From DASWJZ01 sp963814905 (GTDB taxonomy: Bacteria > Pseudomonadota > Alphaproteobacteria > Rhizobiales > Afifellaceae), in assembly GCA_963814905.1 (NCBI GenBank), contig CAWFEM010000021.1, positions 62,001 to 126,000 of the forward strand: 64,000 nucleotides of DNA. The letters run 5' to 3'. Both the position numbers and the translations under genes were made by a program. Below are positions 8,356-16,123 of the stretch, piece by piece. The notes beneath the pieces are model-generated. The model made no database searches and was not told the DNA's origin. It saw only the letters and a program-made list of their open reading frames with translations. The first letter of the stretch is position 1, and each line of letters begins with the position of its first letter.

Positions 8356-10239
8356 ATGCGATTCCGAACTTTGTTGATGGCCGGGGCGGTTATACCGCTT
8401 TCCTGGACATATCCGGCAAGTGCCGCCGGGCCCTCCTCACACCCAGTGATGCTGGCGCAGACCGAAGAGCAGCCGTGTCCTGAGGGCCAGGAATGCCCAC
8501 CGGCGCAGGAGCAGCAGGCCGCGCCTGAGGAAGGCAAGAAGAAGCTCAAGGATCGGGTGCTCGAAAAGCTCGAGCGCCGGAAGCAAGAGCTGCAGGGCAA
8601 GCAGGCGCCGCAGGAGCAGGAACAGCCTCAGCAGGAGCAGCAACCGGCCGCCGCTGAGCCGCAGCCTCAGCAGGAGGAGCAGCAACCGGCCGCCGCCGAG
8701 CCGCAGCCGCAGCCAGAGCCCGAGCAGCAGCAGGCCGCGCCGGAGCGGAAGAAGAAAGAGAAGCCTCAACAGCAGGCCGCGCCTGAGCCGCAGCCCGCGC
8801 CAGAACAACTGGCGGCGCCAGAGGAGCCGCAGCCCGCACCCGCGGAAGGGGCGAAGAAGTCTCTGAAGGAGCGAGCGCTCGAAAAGCTCCAGCGCCGGAA
8901 ACAGCAGCTACAGGGCAAGCAGGCGCCGGAGGAGCAGCCCGCGCAGGAGCAGCAGGCCGCTCCTGAGAAACGGAAGCCAAAGCCGGAGCAGCAGGCGGCG
9001 CCTGAACAGCAGCCCGCTCCCGAGCAGGAGGCCCAACAGCCGCCGAAGCAGCGAGATCGGAAAAAGGAGGCCAACAACCCTCCGACGGAAGAGCCGGCTC
9101 CGCAGGAGTCGACCGTCGAGCAGCAGCTCGAGGCGCAGGGCGATAAGGAGCAGGCCAAGAAGGTGCGCACGCTGCGCGAAGAGCTCTTGGATCAGCTCCA
9201 GCAGGCGACCGGCGCTCCACCGCAGGAAGAGGACACCTCCAAACACGACCGCAAGCGGAGCGAGCGGGATCGAAACGGGAATCAAAGCGGAGATCGAAAC
9301 GCGAATCAAAATCGCGATCAGAACGGCCAGCGCGCCGATCGCCGCGATCGCTACTACGATCGTGGTGATCAGCGGGACGACGTCGTGGAGGAACGCGGCG
9401 GCCGCATCGTCATCGATCTCGGCGGCGGCAATATCTATGTCGAGCCGACAGTGCCGGACGATGCCGACCGACTGCTCTACGGCGCCGACGATGTGGAGGT
9501 GCAGAACCTTCGCTACGGCCGGACGCGCACGATCGTGCATCGCCCGGACGGCGTCGACATCGTCACCGTCCGCGACCGCTACGGCGACATCATCAAGCGC
9601 AGCCGCGTTCTGCCGAACGGCCGAGAGATCGTGCTGATCGACAACCGCTATGCGGATGAGAACGTGGACCATCGGCGACCGCCGGCTTACCTCAACGACG
9701 TGCCGCCGCCGCGGGTGCGCATCCCGCGCGACCGCTATGTTGTCGATCTCGGCCGCGCTTCGGATGAGGACATCCGTTACGCGCTGCAAGCGCCGCTCGT
9801 GCAGGCACCGCCGCGGGCCTACACACTCGACGAGGTGCTTCGCAACGAGCAGGTTCGCGCCTACTCGCCGCGCATCGACCTCGACACCATCACCTTCGAA
9901 TTCGGCAGCGCCACCATCAGCGACAGCCAGATGGGCTCGCTCTACGAACTCGGCCAGGCGATGGAGCAGGTGATCGCGGAGAACCCCGACGAGGTCTATC
10001 TGATCGAGGGACACACTGACGCGGTCGGCTCCGACTACGACAACCTGATCCTCTCCGATCAGCGCGCCGAGGCGGTGGCGACAGCCTTGTCACAGAACTT
10101 CAATATTCCGCCGGAGAACCTCGTGACCGAGGGCTACGGCGAGCAATATCTGAAGATCGATACGGAAGGGCCGGAGCGGCGCAACCGCCGCGCTACCGTG
10201 CGCCGCCTGACCGACCTTCTGCAGGCGGAAGCGCAGTAG
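8356..10239 (+). CDS. OmpA-family protein with long Pro/Gln/Glu-rich N-terminal region
   Basis: A 627-residue exported protein. An N-terminal signal peptide ending near AASA/AG is followed by about 280 residues rich in P, Q, E and A. Two copies of a basic helical segment (LKDRVLEKLERRKQELQGKQ and LKERALEKLQRRKQQLQGKQ) lie inside it. A basic/Asn-Arg-Asp linker (about residues 295-340) and a middle beta-rich domain come next. The C-terminal OmpA peptidoglycan-binding domain shows IEGHTDAVGSDYDNLILSDQ and RRNRRATVRR. It probably anchors the outer membrane to peptidoglycan across the periplasm. ATG 8356 was chosen because the signal peptide starts there; the frame is open further upstream only as a shadow of the GNAT gene. 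Confidence 0.85.
   Translation: MRFRTLLMAGAVIPLSWTYPASAAGPSSHPVMLAQTEEQPCPEGQECPPAQEQQAAPEEGKKKLKDRVLEKLERRKQELQGKQAPQEQEQPQQEQQPAAAEPQPQQEEQQPAAAEPQPQPEPEQQQAAPERKKKEKPQQQAAPEPQPAPEQLAAPEEPQPAPAEGAKKSLKERALEKLQRRKQQLQGKQAPEEQPAQEQQAAPEKRKPKPEQQAAPEQQPAPEQEAQQPPKQRDRKKEANNPPTEEPAPQESTVEQQLEAQGDKEQAKKVRTLREELLDQLQQATGAPPQEEDTSKHDRKRSERDRNGNQSGDRNANQNRDQNGQRADRRDRYYDRGDQRDDVVEERGGRIVIDLGGGNIYVEPTVPDDADRLLYGADDVEVQNLRYGRTRTIVHRPDGVDIVTVRDRYGDIIKRSRVLPNGREIVLIDNRYADENVDHRRPPAYLNDVPPPRVRIPRDRYVVDLGRASDEDIRYALQAPLVQAPPRAYTLDEVLRNEQVRAYSPRIDLDTITFEFGSATISDSQMGSLYELGQAMEQVIAENPDEVYLIEGHTDAVGSDYDNLILSDQRAEAVATALSQNFNIPPENLVTEGYGEQYLKIDTEGPERRNRRATVRRLTDLLQAEAQ
8533..8610 (+). repeat. Internal coding duplication, copy 1 (basic helix)
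   Basis: This encodes a 26-residue lysine/arginine-rich helix ending LQGKQAP within the OmpA-domain gene. It matches the segment at 8848-8928 closely in both DNA and protein (only a few residues differ), which points to a tandem-type duplication of a unit of about 315 bp together with the surrounding PQE-rich sequence. Confidence 0.75.
8848..8928 (+). repeat. Internal coding duplication, copy 2 (basic helix)
   Basis: The second copy of the basic helix in the OmpA-domain gene, 27 residues, ending with the same LQGKQAP. It has one extra residue (AKKSLKE compared with KKKLKD) relative to copy 1 at 8533-8610. Confidence 0.75.
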
Positions 10240-10264
10240 CAAACTCCCGCTTCACCTACGAACC

Positions 10265-10297
10265 GCGCCCGGACCTCGGTCCGGGCGCTTTTCTTTT
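10265..10297 (+). terminator. Rho-independent terminator after the OmpA-domain gene
   Basis: A perfect 10-bp stem GCGCCCGGAC / GTCCGGGCGC (10265-10274 with 10279-10288) with loop CTCG, followed by TTTTCTTTT. It lies 26 nt after the stop codon at 10239 and closes the transcription unit. Confidence 0.9.
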
Positions 10298-10335
10298 CCG
10301 CTCTCCGCGCCTTGCGTCGGCACGCCTCACTCGCC

Positions 10336-10428
10336 TAGAGCATGATCACGAAAAGTGGATGCCGGTTTTCGGCAAAGATCATGCCCGGACAAAGAGATAG
10401 AGCCCCCATTCCGATCCGATCGGAATGG
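10336..10428 (+). repeat. Rhizobiales intergenic palindromic repeat, copy 1
   Basis: The element begins TAGAGCATGATCACGAAAAG, continues with CGGTTTTCGG and GATCATGC (first hairpin: GCATGATC pairs with GATCATGC), then the conserved AAAGAGATAGAGC, and ends with a second hairpin, CCATTCCGAT / ATCGGAATGG. Copies at 12368-12469 and 46168-46260 share this architecture, with a variable sequence in the distal hairpin. Here it lies between the OmpA terminator and the ABC-F gene, so it forms part of that gene's 5' region. Confidence 0.85.
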
Positions 10429-10451
10429 AAGGGACCGTAGAGCCTCGCGCG

Positions 10452-12362
10452 ATGCTGCAAATCAACGACCTCACGCTGCGCGTTGCCGGCCGCCCTTTGA
10501 TCGAGGGTGCGAGCCTGACGCTGCCCGCGGGCGCGAAGGCCGGGTTTGTCGGCCGCAACGGCGCCGGCAAGACGACGCTCTTCCGCGCCATTGCCGGCGA
10601 CATCGCGCCGGACGCCGGCGCCATCTCCTTTCCGAAGGGCACGCGCATCGGCCGCGTCGAGCAGGAGGCGCCGAGCGGCCCGCGCACGCTGATCGAGACC
10701 GTGCTTTCCGCCGACCGCGAGCGCACCAGGCTTCTCGCAGAGGCGGAGAAGGCGAGCGACCCGCACCGCATCGCGGAGATCCATGTGCGGCTGACCGACA
10801 TCGGCGCGCACGCCGCGGAGGCGCGCGCCGCGCGCATCCTCGCCGGGCTCGGCTTCGACGCGGCGGCACAGGCGCGGCCGTGCTCCGATTTTTCCGGTGG
10901 CTGGCGCATGCGTGTCGCGCTCGCCGCTTTGCTCTTCGACGAGCCGGACCTCCTGCTCCTCGACGAGCCGACCAACTATCTCGACCTTGAAGGCACGATC
11001 TGGCTTGAGCGCTACCTCGCGCGCTATCCCCACACCGTCGTCGTCATCAGCCACGACCGCGATCTCCTGAACACTGCCGTCGGCTCCATCATCCATCTCT
11101 TCGACCGCAAGCTCACCTTTTGGCGCGGCGGCTACGATTCCTTCGAGCGGCAATATCGCGAGCGGCAGGCGGTGCAGGAGAAGCAGCGGCAGAAGCAGAC
11201 GGCCGAGCGCAAGCACATGCAGGCCTATGTCGACCGCTTTCGCTACAAGGCCAACAAGGCGCGCCAGGCGCAATCGCGGCTGAAGGCGATCGCCAGGCTG
11301 CAGCCGATTGCCGAGGTGACGCAGGAGCACGTCGTCCCCTTCCGCTTCCCCGATCCGGAAAGGCCGCTCTCACCGCCCATCATCCGCATGGAAGGCGTGG
11401 CGGTGGGCTACGAGCCGGGCCGGCCCGTCCTTTCCAACCTCGATCTTCGCATCGACGACGACGACCGCATTGCGCTCCTCGGCCAGAACGGCAACGGCAA
11501 GTCCACCTTCGCCAAGCTCCTCGCCGGGAGCCTCAGGCCGGAAGCAGGCGACATCGTGCGCGCCTCCAAGCTCACCACAGGCTTTTTCGCGCAACACCAG
11601 ATCGAAGCGCTGAACCCATCGCTGTCCGCCTACGACCATGTGCGCGCGCTGATGCCCGACGCGCCGGAGGCGAAGGTGCGCGCACGCACCGCGCAGATGG
11701 GGTTGACGACCGAGAAGATGGCGACCGTCGCGGAGAAGCTCTCCGGCGGCGAGAAGGCGCGGTTGATGATGGGCCTTGCCGCGTTCGCCGCCCCGCATCT
11801 CCTGATCCTCGACGAGCCGACCAACCATCTCGACATCGACAGCCGCGAGGCGCTGGTGCGCGCGCTGAACGACTATTCCGGCGCGGTGATCCTGGTCACC
11901 CACGACCGCCACCTGATCGAAGCCTGCGCCGATCGGCTGTGGCTGGTCGCGGACGGCACGGTCGCGCCCTTCGACGGCGACGTGGAGGACTATCGCCGCA
12001 TGGTGCTTGGAATCGCCTCCTCCCCGCGGCAGGAGGAAGATACCGAGCCGGCGACACAGCAGCCCGCCGTCTCGCAGAAGGATGTCCGGCGCGAGGCTGC
12101 CCAGCGGCGGGAGGCGCTCGCGCCGCTCAGGAAAAAGATCAAGGATTGCGAGCGGTTGATCGAGAAGCTTCGCAAAGAGATCGAGACACTCGACGTCCAG
12201 CTCGCCGATCCGGACCTCTACGCCGGAGACGCGGAAGCGGCCGCGCGCCTTGCCAAAGCGCGCGCGGAGCGCGTGCACGATGCGGCACGCGCGGAATCGG
12301 ACTGGCTGGACCTTTCAGCCGAGCTTGAGGCGCAGGAAGCCGACGAGGCGCTCGCCGGCTGA
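10452..12362 (+). CDS. ABC-F family ATPase (ribosome-associated type, Uup/YheS-like)
   Basis: A 636-residue soluble protein with two ABC domains and no membrane segments. Domain 1: Walker A GRNGAGKTT (about residue 36), signature DFSGGWRMRVALA, Walker B LLLLDEPTNYLD. Domain 2: Walker A GQNGNGKST, signature LSGGEKARLMMG, Walker B LILDEPTNHLD. A charged linker between them and a C-terminal coiled coil of about 90 residues complete the ABC-F plan. These proteins act at the ribosome on stalled or special nascent chains. The frame extends to ATG 10425, but that codon lies in repeat copy 1; ATG 10452 gives the normal N-terminus MLQINDLTLRV. Confidence 0.9.
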   Translation: MLQINDLTLRVAGRPLIEGASLTLPAGAKAGFVGRNGAGKTTLFRAIAGDIAPDAGAISFPKGTRIGRVEQEAPSGPRTLIETVLSADRERTRLLAEAEKASDPHRIAEIHVRLTDIGAHAAEARAARILAGLGFDAAAQARPCSDFSGGWRMRVALAALLFDEPDLLLLDEPTNYLDLEGTIWLERYLARYPHTVVVISHDRDLLNTAVGSIIHLFDRKLTFWRGGYDSFERQYRERQAVQEKQRQKQTAERKHMQAYVDRFRYKANKARQAQSRLKAIARLQPIAEVTQEHVVPFRFPDPERPLSPPIIRMEGVAVGYEPGRPVLSNLDLRIDDDDRIALLGQNGNGKSTFAKLLAGSLRPEAGDIVRASKLTTGFFAQHQIEALNPSLSAYDHVRALMPDAPEAKVRARTAQMGLTTEKMATVAEKLSGGEKARLMMGLAAFAAPHLLILDEPTNHLDIDSREALVRALNDYSGAVILVTHDRHLIEACADRLWLVADGTVAPFDGDVEDYRRMVLGIASSPRQEEDTEPATQQPAVSQKDVRREAAQRREALAPLRKKIKDCERLIEKLRKEIETLDVQLADPDLYAGDAEAAARLAKARAERVHDAARAESDWLDLSAELEAQEADEALAG

Positions 12363-12367
12363 AGACC

Positions 12368-12469
12368 AGAGCATGATCCCGAAAAGTGAGCAGCGGTTTT
12401 CGGAAAAGATCATGCTGCAACAAAGAGATAGAGCCCGGTCTGATTCAATCAGAACCGATAAAGCTCTAG
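12368..12469 (+). repeat. Rhizobiales intergenic palindromic repeat, copy 2
   Basis: It starts AGAGCATGATCCCGAAAAGT and includes CGGTTTTCGG, GATCATGCT and CAAAGAGATAGAGC. The distal hairpin is formed around CGGTCTGATT / AATCAGAACCG, and the element ends in CTCTAG. It sits 5 nt after the ABC-F stop, between convergent genes. Its terminal CTAG provides the TAG stop (12466-12468, minus strand) of the facing gene. It could serve as a bidirectional transcription end. Confidence 0.85.
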
Positions 12470-12921
12470 GGCATCATGAGGCTGTAGACGAAGTCGTACT
12501 CCGTGCCTTCGTCATTGCGCGAATGAAGCGCCATCTCGCCTTTCGCGCCCATATAGTTCCCGGTGCCGCCGGTCACGGCCAGAACAGAATCGCCGTCGTC
12601 CAGGAAAGGACCTTCGACGGTGATCTGGCCACCCTCCAGGCTGATCGTCCAGAAGCACTCCCATGCGACGCCGACCTGGGTGCGGATACACCACCCGTTG
12701 TCGGTCCCGACCTGGTTCTCGTTGGCTTCATCGAAAACCGCATTGGCGAAGGTCAGGAGGTCGCCGGCATTGTCCTCGTCCTCCCCGGTCTGGGTGACGG
12801 TGTCGTTCTCGGCGTGCTCCACGAGCTTCAGCGACTGCATCTCCGCGGCGCCGGCCGAACCGAAGGCATAGAAGGCAGCCACCGCCGCTCCAAAGACGGC
12901 AAAACGCAAATTCATCGGCAT
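12466..12921 (-). CDS. Secreted allene-oxide-cyclase-like/dirigent-like barrel protein
   Basis: A 151-residue protein with a clear signal peptide (cleavage near AGAAE, about residue 26). The mature part resembles the allene oxide cyclase/dirigent eight-stranded barrel fold: NQVGTDNGWCIRT, the paired cysteine in VAWECFWTISLEGGQITVEG, and AVTGGTGNYMGAKGEM. The GGTG-Y-GAxG turn is the most diagnostic element. Bacterial members have no established reaction; a cyclase activity should not be assumed. The start is ATG 12921, preceded by GGGAGGA on the minus strand. The stop codon lies within the end of repeat copy 2, so the original C-terminus may have been altered by the repeat. Confidence 0.7.
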   Translation of the reverse strand: MPMNLRFAVFGAAVAAFYAFGSAGAAEMQSLKLVEHAENDTVTQTGEDEDNAGDLLTFANAVFDEANENQVGTDNGWCIRTQVGVAWECFWTISLEGGQITVEGPFLDDGDSVLAVTGGTGNYMGAKGEMALHSRNDEGTEYDFVYSLMMP

Positions 12922-13028
12922 CGAAGGATCCTCCCGTCCGAAGCGCGCATAAGCGTCGGACGCGGCGAAATCTACTCCCCGAAGTGTTGGATTTGGGAAG
13001 TGTTAAACTTGAAATGCGGTTAAGGCGC

Positions 13029-13478
13029 TCAGCCCTGCTTGGCCCAGCGCCCCTGCTCGTCCTGCCGCCAATAGGTGGCGTCGAGCCCGGCAGCGCGGGC
13101 CGCTTTCCAGGCCACGCGCGAACGCTCCACCGCTTCGCCGTCGCCCGCGTCGAACATGAAGACGGTACGGTCGTAGCCCGCGAGATCGGCAGTTTCCGCC
13201 CCGTCCACGAGAAAGCGGACGGTCGCCTGGTTCGGATTGTCGTCGCCGATGGTGAGAAAGATCGGCTGCGCCTCGGCATGCCCGTCCGAGGCCGCTCCGT
13301 GCGGCAGGAAGGCAGTGTCGTCGTAGCTCCATAGATGCGCGTTCAGCGCTTCCAAGCGCTCCTCCGAGCCGACCTTCACGACGACCCGCCAGCCGCGCTC
13401 GAAGCTCCGTTGCAGAAGGCCGGGAAGCGCGGCCTCCAGCGGCTGCCGCTCAAGGTGGTAGAAGAGGATTTCAGCCAT
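13029..13478 (-). CDS. holC: DNA polymerase III subunit chi
   Basis: A 149-residue protein matching HolC: EILFYHLERQPLEAALPGLL at the N-terminus, ERGWRVVVKVGSEERLEALN, a central LWSYDDTAFLPHG, and a C-terminal YWRQDEQGRW. Chi links the clamp-loader psi subunit to single-strand-binding protein. ATG 13478 gives the standard length, although the frame is open much further upstream as a shadow of the next gene. holC normally follows pepA directly; here the secreted VHL-like gene sits between them on the same strand. Confidence 0.88.
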   Translation of the reverse strand: MAEILFYHLERQPLEAALPGLLQRSFERGWRVVVKVGSEERLEALNAHLWSYDDTAFLPHGAASDGHAEAQPIFLTIGDDNPNQATVRFLVDGAETADLAGYDRTVFMFDAGDGEAVERSRVAWKAARAAGLDATYWRQDEQGRWAKQG

Positions 13479-13507
13479 CGGGCGACCGTCGTTCCAACCT
13501 GCGAAAT

Positions 13508-14392
13508 CTATTCCGGGCCGAAATCGCGGTTGGGCGCCGTGATCTCGAACACGCTGCCACCCGGCGGCGGCATATAGATCTCCAGGCAGTTGCCCGGCCC
13601 GTCGGTGATCATCCACGGGTGTCCGACATTGGTCTCCTGCGTATAGGCGTTGCCCGGGTCGAGGTCCTTGTAGGGCTGCGGCGTGCCATCCCCGTCGATC
13701 CACATGACGGAGCGGAAACCGTCGGTCCTGTTGATGAAGGTGACGGAGGCCGGCTGACCGGTATCGACGGTGCGCAGCGCGCCGAGGGCGTTGCAGCTCA
13801 CCATCGCGGCGGCGGCGGGCGGCGGCGGGGGTGCGTCCGCCATCGGCGGTGCCGGAGGCTCGCCGGGCGAAGCGATGTCGTTCGGCCCCGGCATGTCGCG
13901 GCAGTCGCGCAGGAAGTCCTGCGCCGGCCCGCTGCTGCCCTTCAAGGAGAGCCGCTGCGCCGGCTGGCCTGTGAGATTGTAGTGAAGCTCCGACAGGCTC
14001 CGGATCGCGCCCCACAGCGGATCGTCGAGCTCCACGGGAAGGCTGACCCCCGAGAGACCCTCCTCGCGGTCCTGCCCCACCGCGTCGCCGAGGATGACCC
14101 TGTCGAAGCCTCGCCCGATGAACTGGACCTCGATGGCCTGTCCTTCCGGCACAGACCTGACGTCGGCCCCGAGCTCAATCGTGGCGTAAGTGCCGCCGGC
14201 GCCGATCCGGCACGTCGCCACGACCTGCACCGCGTCGGTTTCCGGTATCCCGTAGAAAAGCACGAAGCGGCTCTGGAAGGGGTCCGCGTCGACGTAACGC
14301 TGGTATTGCCAGACGAACCCCTCCTGGGCGGCAGCCTGTCCGGCGGCCGACAAGCAAACGGCCGCGGCCAGTGTCGCTGCGACGAGGCGCAT
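13508..14392 (-). CDS. Secreted protein with C-terminal VHL-beta-like domain
   Basis: A 294-residue exported protein: signal peptide cut near AAAQE (about residue 23), an N-terminal domain of about 150 residues that I do not recognise, a proline/alanine-rich linker (about 175-200), and a C-terminal domain of about 90 residues. The last reads VTFINRTDGFRSVMWIDGDG, then PYKDLDPGNAY, then TNVGHPWMITDGPGNC. It aligns by eye with the beta domain of the von Hippel-Lindau protein (VIFCNRS, VWLNFDGEPQPY, LPPGT, SYRGHLWLFRD). In eukaryotes that domain binds hydroxyproline-containing ligand; here it is periplasmic or secreted, and its ligand is unknown. It lies between pepA and holC on the same strand, with 29-48 nt gaps. 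Confidence 0.7.
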   Translation of the reverse strand: MRLVAATLAAAVCLSAAGQAAAQEGFVWQYQRYVDADPFQSRFVLFYGIPETDAVQVVATCRIGAGGTYATIELGADVRSVPEGQAIEVQFIGRGFDRVILGDAVGQDREEGLSGVSLPVELDDPLWGAIRSLSELHYNLTGQPAQRLSLKGSSGPAQDFLRDCRDMPGPNDIASPGEPPAPPMADAPPPPPAAAAMVSCNALGALRTVDTGQPASVTFINRTDGFRSVMWIDGDGTPQPYKDLDPGNAYTQETNVGHPWMITDGPGNCLEIYMPPPGGSVFEITAPNRDFGPE

Positions 14393-14440
14393 CTGTTTCT
14401 CCCCTCGTTCGGGCGGCGCAGCGAGCGCGAACGCTCCGCG

Positions 14441-15946
14441 CTATCTCTTGCGCTCGTACTTGGCGCGCACCAGCTGGTCGAGGAGCCGCACCCCCCAGCC
14501 CGACGCCCAGGACTGGTTGGTCTCCGTCGCCGGCGAGCCCATCGCCGTGCCGGCAACGTCGAGATGCGCCCACGGCGTGTCGTCTTCCACGAAGCGCTTC
14601 ACGAATTGCGCGCCGGTGATCGCGCCGGCGTGACGTCCGCCGATGTTCTTCATGTCGGCGTTCTTGGAATCGATCAGCTTGTCGTATTCGGCGGCGAGCG
14701 GCATCCGCCACACTTTCTCGCCGGTCGACAGGCCCGCGTCGAGGAGCCCCGTCGCCAGATCGTCGCTGTTGGAGAAAAGCCCCGCGTGCTGATTGCCGAG
14801 CGCAACGAGGATCGCGCCGGTCAAGGTGGCGAGATCGACCATGGCCGCTGGCCGATCGTGCTTTTGCACATAGGTCAGGAGGTCGGCGAGAACGAGCCGC
14901 CCCTCCGCGTCGGTGTTCAGAACCTCAATCGTCTGGCCGGACATGGAGGTGACGATGTCGCCGGGGCGCTGCGCCTTGCCGTCGGGCATGTTTTCCACAA
15001 GCCCGACAATGCCGACCACATTGGCCTTCGCCTTACGCAGCGCCAGCGTGCGCATCACCCCCGCCACGGCCCCGGCGCCACCCATGTCGCCCTTCATATC
15101 CTCCATGCCGGCCGCCGGCTTGATGGAGATGCCGCCGGTGTCGAAGACGACGCCCTTGCCGACGAAGGCGACCGGCTTGTCCTTGTCGCGGCCGCCCCGC
15201 CAATGCATTACGACGACGCGCGGCGGACGTTCCGAGCCCTGCGATACGCCGAGGAGCGCCCCCATCTTGGCGCGGCGGAGCTCCGGCTCACCGAGAACCT
15301 TGACGTCGACGCCGAGCTTGGAAAGCGTCTTCAGCCGGTCGGCGAACTCCACCGGGCCGAGCGCGTTCGCCGGCTCGTTGACCAGATCGCGCGCGAAAGA
15401 AACGCCGTCGGCAACCGCCGAGCTGTCGACCCAGGCGCGCTCCGCGGCGGCAGGATTGGCAACAGCGATCAAAAAGCGCCGCGGCTTCTTCGTGTCGTCG
15501 TCGTTCTTCTTCTTTGTCTTGTATTTGTCGAAGCTGTAGCTGCGGAGCACGATTCCAAGCGCCACGCCGGCGGCCTCCGACGCGGTGACCGCCGTGCCGT
15601 CCGGGCGCTCCAGGAGGACCGTCACATCCCCTGCCCCGCCAACAGCGGCAGAAATCGTTCCGCCGAGCTTCAGCCAGTCTTGCGGCGTGAGCTTCTCCGG
15701 ATCGCCGAGGCCGAGGAAGACAATCCGATCGAGCTCGGAGCCCGCCGGCGCCAGGAGCTGCAGCGATTTCAGCGCCGCGCCCTTGTATTTCGCCGCCGCA
15801 GCGGCGCGCGAGAACCGCCCCCCCGCCGCCGCGTCAAGCGCGGCCGAACGCCGCCCAAGCGCCAGTTTCTGGTCGGTCAGGAGGACAGCGGAGCCGGAAT
15901 CCGGCCCCGCGAGCTTCACGAATTCGATCTCGGGGCGGTCGGCCAT
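14441..15946 (-). CDS. pepA: Leucyl aminopeptidase (M17)
   Basis: A 501-residue cytosolic metallopeptidase. It has the M17 signature NTDAEGRLVLADLL, the upstream metal/substrate motif VGKGVVFDTGGISIKP, and DMGGAGAVAGVMRTLA. The length equals the family norm. It releases N-terminal residues from peptides and in some bacteria also binds DNA at xer/carAB sites; nothing here speaks to that second role. It is transcribed leftward, divergently from lptF across 177 bp, a pepA/lptF divergence typical of proteobacteria. Confidence 0.93.
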   Translation of the reverse strand: MADRPEIEFVKLAGPDSGSAVLLTDQKLALGRRSAALDAAAGGRFSRAAAAAKYKGAALKSLQLLAPAGSELDRIVFLGLGDPEKLTPQDWLKLGGTISAAVGGAGDVTVLLERPDGTAVTASEAAGVALGIVLRSYSFDKYKTKKKNDDDTKKPRRFLIAVANPAAAERAWVDSSAVADGVSFARDLVNEPANALGPVEFADRLKTLSKLGVDVKVLGEPELRRAKMGALLGVSQGSERPPRVVVMHWRGGRDKDKPVAFVGKGVVFDTGGISIKPAAGMEDMKGDMGGAGAVAGVMRTLALRKAKANVVGIVGLVENMPDGKAQRPGDIVTSMSGQTIEVLNTDAEGRLVLADLLTYVQKHDRPAAMVDLATLTGAILVALGNQHAGLFSNSDDLATGLLDAGLSTGEKVWRMPLAAEYDKLIDSKNADMKNIGGRHAGAITGAQFVKRFVEDDTPWAHLDVAGTAMGSPATETNQSWASGWGVRLLDQLVRAKYERKR

Positions 15947-16123
15947 CGTCTTGCCTCACGGATGGTAACAGGCTTCTTAGTCGGAGATGGGGATAGAGGG
16001 GTCGGGGGGGCCGGCGCAAGTGCCGCGTCCACCGGCCGATTGCGAGTGGGTGATGCGTAGCATTCCCGGCCATATTCACTGGCGCGGCGGGGCGCCTGTC
16101 TGGCTTGGGCGAGGCCGGGCCTG

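Noticed and set aside
8546..10014. Long minus-strand frames opposite the OmpA-domain gene (Leu/Ala-rich)
   Set aside because: They are complements of the repetitive CAG/GAG/GCG codons; composition is extreme and no start site is supported.
12563..13577. Plus-strand frames opposite the AOC-like and holC genes
   Set aside because: Both minus-strand genes have signal peptide or family motifs and good starts; the plus frames have neither.
13619..16060. 813-codon plus-strand frame opposite the VHL-like and pepA genes
   Set aside because: It is an antisense shadow; Arg/Ala/Val-rich with no domain, and pepA on the other strand is unambiguous.
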